From Planctomycetota bacterium (lineage in GTDB: Bacteria > Planctomycetota > UBA8742 > UBA2392), in contig JAIOJA010000068.1 in the NCBI GenBank assembly GCA_019912315.1, positions 1 through 47,042 on the forward strand: a stretch of 47,042 nt of DNA. The letters are read 5' to 3'. Within the stretch, counting starts at the first letter, position 1; each line of letters opens with the position of its first letter. Shown one piece after another: positions 42,957 through 47,042 of the stretch. The position numbers were made by a program, and so were the translations under genes. The notes beneath the pieces are model-generated. The model made no database searches, had not been told where the DNA came from, and saw only the letters and a program-made list of their open reading frames with translations.

Positions 42957-44099
42957 TTAGTCCGCACTCCCGATGGCATCGACCATCTTCATGCGTGAGG
43001 CGCGGAAGCCCGGCCACATGCTGCCGACTACACCAATTACCAGGGAGACCCCCAACGCACTTGCGATCACATCCCAAGGCATGGAAACCGCCAGGTTCAG
43101 GCTGCGCGCCTGCACCGTGACGTCCTGAAGCTGCAGCACCAGCCAGGCCGAGCACGTACCCATGACTCCGCCAAGCAGGCAAATCATGGCGGCCTCGGCA
43201 ACCACCATCAGCATGACCATCCAGCGCTTGAAGCCAAGAGTTCGCAACATGCCGATCTGGCGCGTACGGTCGCGCACGGACATCGAGATGGTGTTGCCGA
43301 CCGACACAAAGACGACAATCAAAGTGATCAGAATGACCAGCGATGACAGGCTGATCATGTCATTCAAGTCTTCGATCATGCCGCTGACATAGGCGGTCTC
43401 GGCTTGGGTACTGGTACCGACCGGGCCGTCCATCGCGTCGATTTCGCCAGCCACAACGTCGGCCTTCGCGCCCTGTTTCAGCTTGACCATGATGGAGTTC
43501 GCTTTACCGCGGCGGTCGTACTGATCCTGGACGTACTCGATGTCGGCGATGATGGTGTTGTCCTGCTCCTCGTTGCCACTGAAGTAGATGCCGCTGACGG
43601 TCATGATGATGCCGAGCTGGTCGCGCAGATCGACGCTATCGCCGTGTTTCCAACCCTTGCGTTTGGCGATGCTGGCACCGAGTAACGCGCCATCACGTGT
43701 CGCCCGGAATTCGTCGATGCTGCCCGACGTGAGTTTGTAGTCGCGGAACATCTGAAACTTCGTCTTGTCGATGCCGTGGACAATGACCTTGTCCGGCTCG
43801 AAACTTCAGCAACTTGTGGTGGAAATGTAGACCGGCATGGCGTCCTCAACCTGAGGATTCTCAGCGACCTTCCGGGCATAGCTGTCCGGAAGCTCGCTCT
43901 GCGTCTGTCACCACGTGTTCTGCTCAAGCATGATCAGGTTGTTGTTTTCGCCCGCCCGGGTGACCACGCCCCGCATGGTGCTTTGCATACTCTGAAAAAA
44001 CGCGAACACGAACACGGCCACGCTCACACCCAGTACCGTCAGCCCCGCGCGCAGCTTGTTGTTCTTCATGTTCTTGAAAGCAAGCTTCAGAATTTTCAT
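42957..44099 (-). CDS. ABC transporter permease (MacB/FtsX family) with two UGA-encoded selenocysteines, U64 and C97-U98
   Basis: Read from the ATG at 44099 through TGAs at 43908-43910 and 43806-43808, the frame gives a full 380-residue permease. It has a TM helix at ~15-40 ([20 protein letters not shown]), an extracytoplasmic domain, and C-terminal helices ([38 protein letters not shown]). U64 sits in [15 protein letters not shown]98 follows Cys97 in [19 protein letters not shown]. Reading stops at either UGA would leave a 63-residue stub and lose the C-terminal helices. The frame is uninterrupted otherwise, its start overlaps the ATPase stop (ATGA), and a canonical SECIS follows U98. The three redox residues in the outer domain could bind metal or switch by oxidation. 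Function is inferred. Confidence 0.85.
43773..43797 (-). promoter_or_regulatory. Predicted SECIS element for U98 of the permease
   Basis: GGACAA (43794-43789) and UUGUCC (43783-43778) pair perfectly around the loop GGUCA, and outer GCC/GGC pairs (43797-43795 with 43775-43773) extend the stem past a small bulge. The loop begins 17 nt after the UGA. GGUC is the SelB-recognised loop of the E. coli fdhF SECIS. Confidence 0.85.
43864..43897 (-). promoter_or_regulatory. Possible SECIS-like hairpin for U64 of the permease
   Basis: CUUCCGG (43892-43886) pairs with CCGGAAG (43875-43869), and GCGA/UCGC (43897-43894 with 43867-43864) extend the stem past a G-G mismatch. It starts 10 nt after the UGA. 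The 10-nt loop (ACAGCUAUGC) lacks GGU, so it is less canonical than the one for U98. Confidence 0.45.
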
Positions 44100-44812
44100 A
44101 CGGCCTCCTCGAGTGTTTCCGTAATGGCGTGTCTGTCGTGCAGGACACCCTTATCAAGGTGAAGCTGCGTTCCCGCCACCGCTGCGGCGTGCGGGTCGTG
44201 GGTGACAAGAATGATGGTTTTGTTGAAGCGTTCGTTCAGTTGCTTCAGGATGTCCAGCACGTCCTCCTCACTTTGCGCATCGAGGTTGCCCGTGGGTTCA
44301 TCCGCCATGATGATCTTTGGGTCCGTCACGATGGCGCGTGCAATCGCGACACGTTGCTGTTGGCCGCCCGAAAGCTGCCGGGGGTAGTGCTTCATGCGGT
44401 CGTTGAGGCCGACCGCCGTCAGCGCCATCTCAGCCTGCTGTCTGCGCCGACGCCCACTGAGCGGCAGCAGCAGCAGCGGCAACTCGACGTTCTCCAGCGC
44501 CGTCAGCACGGGCAGTAGATTGAACTGCTGAAAGATGTACCCGATGTTGCGGTTGCGCCAGCGCGCCAGCTTGGAATCACTGAGCTTGCTGATGTCAATG
44601 CCGTCAACCGTAACCGTTCCGGCAGACGCGTTGTCTATGCCCGCGATGATGTTCATCAACGTGGATTTGCCGGACCCAGATGGGCCCATCAGCGAAAGGA
44701 ACTCACCCTCGGCGATGTCCAGATTCAGATCATTCAACGGAGTCACTTTCGTCTCGCCGGTGTCGTAGGTCTTGCGCAGTCCTCGCACTTCCACGAGCTT
44801 CTTTGCCATCAT
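44096..44812 (-). CDS. ABC transporter ATPase (MacB/LolD type)
   Basis: This 238-residue ATPase has Walker A (GPSGSGKST near residue 43), Q-loop ([20 protein letters not shown]), the signature [15 protein letters not shown], Walker B ([12 protein letters not shown]) and the H-loop (LVTHDPHAA). It powers the two permeases. Its start overlaps the adaptor's stop (ATGATGA), and its own TGA stop overlaps the Sec permease start. This shows that UGA works as a normal stop here. A second ATG one codon later is possible. Confidence 0.93.
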   Translation of the reverse strand: MMAKKLVEVRGLRKTYDTGETKVTPLNDLNLDIAEGEFLSLMGPSGSGKSTLMNIIAGIDNASAGTVTVDGIDISKLSDSKLARWRNRNIGYIFQQFNLLPVLTALENVELPLLLLPLSGRRRRQQAEMALTAVGLNDRMKHYPRQLSGGQQQRVAIARAIVTDPKIIMADEPTGNLDAQSEEDVLDILKQLNERFNKTIILVTHDPHAAAVAGTQLHLDKGVLHDRHAITETLEEAV

Positions 44813-46350
44813 TGCCGTGCCTCCAGCTCAAGTCGGACAGGGGCTCCGTCATCCAGCAACGCAAGCCCGGTGATGGCAACCATGTCGCCCTGCGAGACAC
44901 CTGCGACCACTTTGAACCCCTGGCTCAGCTCTTCTCCGAGTTCGACTTCACGAAGTTCTGCCAAGGCGCCACGAATCCGGAACACGTAACTCTTTCCGTC
45001 GCGTTTGTGAATCGCGGCGGGAGGCAACACCAGCGGCAACGCCTCATTCTGTTCCAGTTCGGGTCTGGGGTGAAAGTCTACGGTGACCGTCATGTCCTTG
45101 CGCAGGCTCTCGTCGGGTTCGTCGATACTCACGATTGCTCGTATCGTGTCGCGCGCGAGGTTGGCCTGCGGGTTGATTCGAATGACTCGACCCGTGTAGG
45201 GCTTGCCCTTTCGAGCCGCCAACTTGATTGTGCAAGCCTGCCCGACAAACAGGGCCGCGGCCTGTTCCTGGCGCACGTCGACTCGGCACTGCATTGCGCT
45301 CGGGTCATAGAGCGTAAACAACGCCATTTCTTTTTCAGACAGAACGGCGCCCGTGGGTGCGAGAACTTCCAGGATGCGGCCCGATCGCGGGGACTTGACG
45401 GTGCATTGTTCGACGCGCCAGTTTGCCAACTCTTCCGCGTATTCTTCCGCTTCAAGCTGAGCTTTTGCCGCCTCAAGTTCCGCCTTCGCTTGCTGAATGT
45501 CCTCCACTCGTGTGCCCGCCTGAATCAGCTCCAGTTTCCGCTCCGCCTCGGAGAACTCGGTGCGGGCCACTTCAATATCCACTTCTCTGTGCCCGGCCTG
45601 GAGGCGGCGTAGGTCCTGCTTCAGGGACAAGACTCGTTCTTCGGCGCTGCACGCCAGGGACTCGCTCTCTTCAGCCAGCGCAAGGGCAACCTGGTGACTC
45701 TCTGCCAACTTATTCAGCCGATCCGCGCGAGCTCTTTTTTGCACCGCGAGGGCGACCGCTTCCCGAACATTCGCCTCGGCCTTCTGGATGTCTTCCTCGC
45801 GATTCCCGGCGAGTATGCGATCCAGCTTTGCTCTGGCGCTGTCTCTGGTTGCTTTGGCGATCTCAATTTCTTCAGGACGAGAACCGGCGCTGAGCAGCGA
45901 CAAGTGGGCGGTGGCCGCGCTCACCCGGTGCTTGCACGCCGCTACTCGCGCCTCAACTTCCCATAACTCCGTTTCATAAACTTCGCTGTTCACGACGGCC
46001 ACGCGACTGCCACTCTTGACTTCCAGCCCTTCTACGGCAAACGAAGCGTCGACCCGCCCCGGCACCATGGCACTGACCGTGACCGGGTAGGGCCATTGAG
46101 GTTCAATCCACCCACCTGCGGTGAACTCGATCTGCGAGTCAGGGCGAAGATACTCGACGGTATGCGTCGTAACAGCCACCCCGCCGTCAGCGGCACCTTG
46201 CGACTTGTGGACGTACTGGAGGTAGCCGAGCGCGCCCAACACCAGCACCAGCGCAAAGGTCGCGAAGCGCCAGAAACGGGACACTCCGTCTGGCTTGGCA
46301 AAGTCCTCTTCAGGGATGTCCAGTCGCAACATTTCAAGATCGACAGCCAT
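44809..46350 (-). CDS. Membrane-fusion (HlyD/MacA-type) efflux adaptor
   Basis: This 513-residue protein has a short cytoplasmic N-terminus and one transmembrane helix at ~29-46 ([18 protein letters not shown]). A lipoyl-like half ([17 protein letters not shown]) follows, then a long coiled-coil hairpin (~110-300, with [20 protein letters not shown]). The second lipoyl and beta-barrel parts are at [19 protein letters not shown], and the C-terminal domain is at [20 protein letters not shown]. It links the inner-membrane ABC pump to the outer membrane. As first gene of the operon, it is expressed with the ATPase and both permeases. Confidence 0.9.
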   Translation of the reverse strand: MAVDLEMLRLDIPEEDFAKPDGVSRFWRFATFALVLVLGALGYLQYVHKSQGAADGGVAVTTHTVEYLRPDSQIEFTAGGWIEPQWPYPVTVSAMVPGRVDASFAVEGLEVKSGSRVAVVNSEVYETELWEVEARVAACKHRVSAATAHLSLLSAGSRPEEIEIAKATRDSARAKLDRILAGNREEDIQKAEANVREAVALAVQKRARADRLNKLAESHQVALALAEESESLACSAEERVLSLKQDLRRLQAGHREVDIEVARTEFSEAERKLELIQAGTRVEDIQQAKAELEAAKAQLEAEEYAEELANWRVEQCTVKSPRSGRILEVLAPTGAVLSEKEMALFTLYDPSAMQCRVDVRQEQAAALFVGQACTIKLAARKGKPYTGRVIRINPQANLARDTIRAIVSIDEPDESLRKDMTVTVDFHPRPELEQNEALPLVLPPAAIHKRDGKSYVFRIRGALAELREVELGEELSQGFKVVAGVSQGDMVAITGLALLDDGAPVRLELEARQ

Positions 46351-46513
46351 GTACCAGCCCTTGCCTTGTATAGCGGTGCGGACATTCTAATTCCGTAGCG
46401 GACTACGAGTGCCAGCCTTTGTCGTACTGTAGCCGATGCCTGCGATTGGGTCGCTAGCAGGTTGGTCTCGTACTGGTACCATACCACCAACACCACCAGG
46501 ACGGAGCTACCTG

Positions 46514-46888
46514 ATGTCCTCAACCCAACTTGACCGCTTTGCCGAGGCCGCACTGACAGCCCTGCTGGCGCGGGGTGATTTCGATGACGCCGACGCGCTC
46601 GCCCGTGAAGCCTTTCGGATCGCACGCGCCATGATGTCCGAGCGCGCGCGCCAGGACGAGTTGCCAGACAGCGGACTGATGGATTCCGGTGTGCTTGACC
46701 AGAAAATTGAGAAACTCGACCTGCCCCTGCGCATCCTAAAAAAACTGCGCGGCATCGGTATCGACACCATCCGCGACCTCACGCTCACGACCGACAAGGC
46801 TGTGCGCGATACCGGGCTTGGCGACGAAAGCCTGGCGGAAATCCGCGGCGCACTGCACCGCCACGGTCTGATCCTCGCGGCGACGTAG
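46514..46888 (+). CDS. RNA polymerase alpha C-terminal-domain-like protein
   Basis: This 124-residue protein starts at the ATG at 46514 with a GGAG site 8 nt upstream; the longer frame from 46436 is not supported. The C-terminal half matches the alpha-CTD helix pattern: KLDLPLRILKKLRGIGIDTI, then RDLTLTTDKAVRDTGLGDES and LAEIRGALHRHGL. Unlike true RpoA it has no N-terminal assembly domain; the first 60 residues are a charged helix. It may bind DNA or a sigma factor like a free alpha-CTD, but this is inferred. It is divergent from the efflux operon. Confidence 0.75.
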   Translation: MSSTQLDRFAEAALTALLARGDFDDADALAREAFRIARAMMSERARQDELPDSGLMDSGVLDQKIEKLDLPLRILKKLRGIGIDTIRDLTLTTDKAVRDTGLGDESLAEIRGALHRHGLILAAT

Positions 46889-46978
46889 ACGCCCCCGCAA
46901 ACCGCATTTTCAGGCAGTCGTCTGACTTGTCGCACCCCTTGTTAGGCTTTTCGTGTCTGACCAACAAGGAGTCTCGAC

Positions 46979-47042
46979 ATGAACAAGGCACAACGAAAAC
47001 GACGCGCCCAGGAAATCAAGCGCAAGGCCAAAGAGGCCCGCC
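46979..47042 (+). CDS. N-terminal fragment of an unidentified basic protein (runs off the window)
   Basis: The ATG at 46979 follows an AAGGAG site 8 nt upstream. The 21 visible residues, MNKAQRKRRAQEIKRKAKEA and one more Arg, are extremely basic and probably helical. The remainder lies outside the window, so no identity can be given. Confidence 0.6.
   Translation, partial: MNKAQRKRRAQEIKRKAKEAR

Noticed and set aside
43806..43910. Treating the permease UGAs as pseudogene mutations
   Set aside because: Both UGAs lie in cysteine-like settings, there is no other frame damage, operon junctions are intact, and the second has a canonical SECIS. A decaying gene would show random stops and frameshifts, as the Hint gene here does.
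42957..44812. A reassigned genetic code in which UGA is read as Trp or Gly
   Set aside because: Genes next to the Sec permease (adaptor and ATPase) use UGA as their real stop codons with overlapping starts, and TGG is used normally for Trp. Recoding is therefore site-specific.

Overview
The window is GC-rich bacterial chromosomal DNA with dense, mostly minus-strand gene packing. It looks like a Gram-negative (diderm) environmental bacterium: there is a BamA/Omp85 protein, an OmpH/Skp chaperone, two LptF/LptG-type permeases and a WaaP/Kdo-kinase-like protein. Several membrane Ser/Thr kinases (one with a very long TPR tail), a VIT+VWA protein, a zinc-ribbon/proline-rich membrane protein and an archaeal-type GAPDH-like protein suggest Planctomycetota or a related deep lineage. 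That placement is inference; there is no rRNA here to test it.

The main discovery is a cluster of genes interrupted by in-frame UGA codons that look like selenocysteine (Sec, U) codons. (1) 3724-4488 is a membrane-anchored AhpC/TSA-type peroxiredoxin with U-P-F-C at its active site. (2) 11560-12483 and (3) 12675-13547 are tandem paralogous exported thioredoxin-like proteins. Their mature N-termini carry U-C and U-U pairs, and the two signal peptides stay similar right up to the UGA. (4) 42957-44099 is a MacB/FtsX-type ABC permease with two UGAs (U64 and a C97-U98 pair) in its extracytoplasmic domain. Most of these UGAs are followed 17-23 nt later by a short hairpin with a GGU(C) apical loop, as in bacterial SECIS elements; the E. 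coli fdhF element has the same GGUC loop. The same neighbourhood uses UGA as an ordinary stop (for example the ATPase and adaptor genes next to the permease), so a reassigned code does not explain it.

Layout. 1-1400: a gene fragment at the edge, an IS5-like transposase remnant and a REP-associated tyrosine transposase (RAYT) bounded by an 11-bp inverted repeat, with a REP-like 14-mer before and inside it. 1417-8117: B12-binding radical SAM protein, MOSC protein plus Sec peroxiredoxin (overlapping), a lipoprotein, a zinc-ribbon membrane protein and a small kinase-like protein. 8120-14375: membrane kinase, sigma factor, the two secreted selenoproteins and, divergently, Fe superoxide dismutase. 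14442-19513: giant TPR kinase and a decayed Hint (polymorphic-toxin type) gene. 19582-28795: GAPDH-like enzyme, small proteins, VIT/VWA protein, purN, ileS and a Trm112 protein. 28897-39433: rpmH with a long tail, lptG-like, WaaP-like kinase, lptF-like/aroC, then a bamA, skp and nitroreductase group and a threonine-dehydrogenase-like enzyme. 39534-41747: nucleotidyltransferase pair and a beta-rich membrane-anchored protein. 41805-46350: four-gene ABC efflux operon (adaptor, ATPase, Sec permease, second permease). 46514 to the end: an RNA polymerase alpha-CTD-like protein and the start of another gene.

Working together: four Sec proteins act at or outside the inner membrane (peroxiredoxin, two exported thioredoxin-like proteins, an ABC permease), and one pair lies divergent to superoxide dismutase. 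This fits an envelope redox or metal-stress role for selenium, but the function is inference. The Sec machinery (selA, selB, selC, selD) is not in the window and must be elsewhere in the genome for the interpretation to hold.
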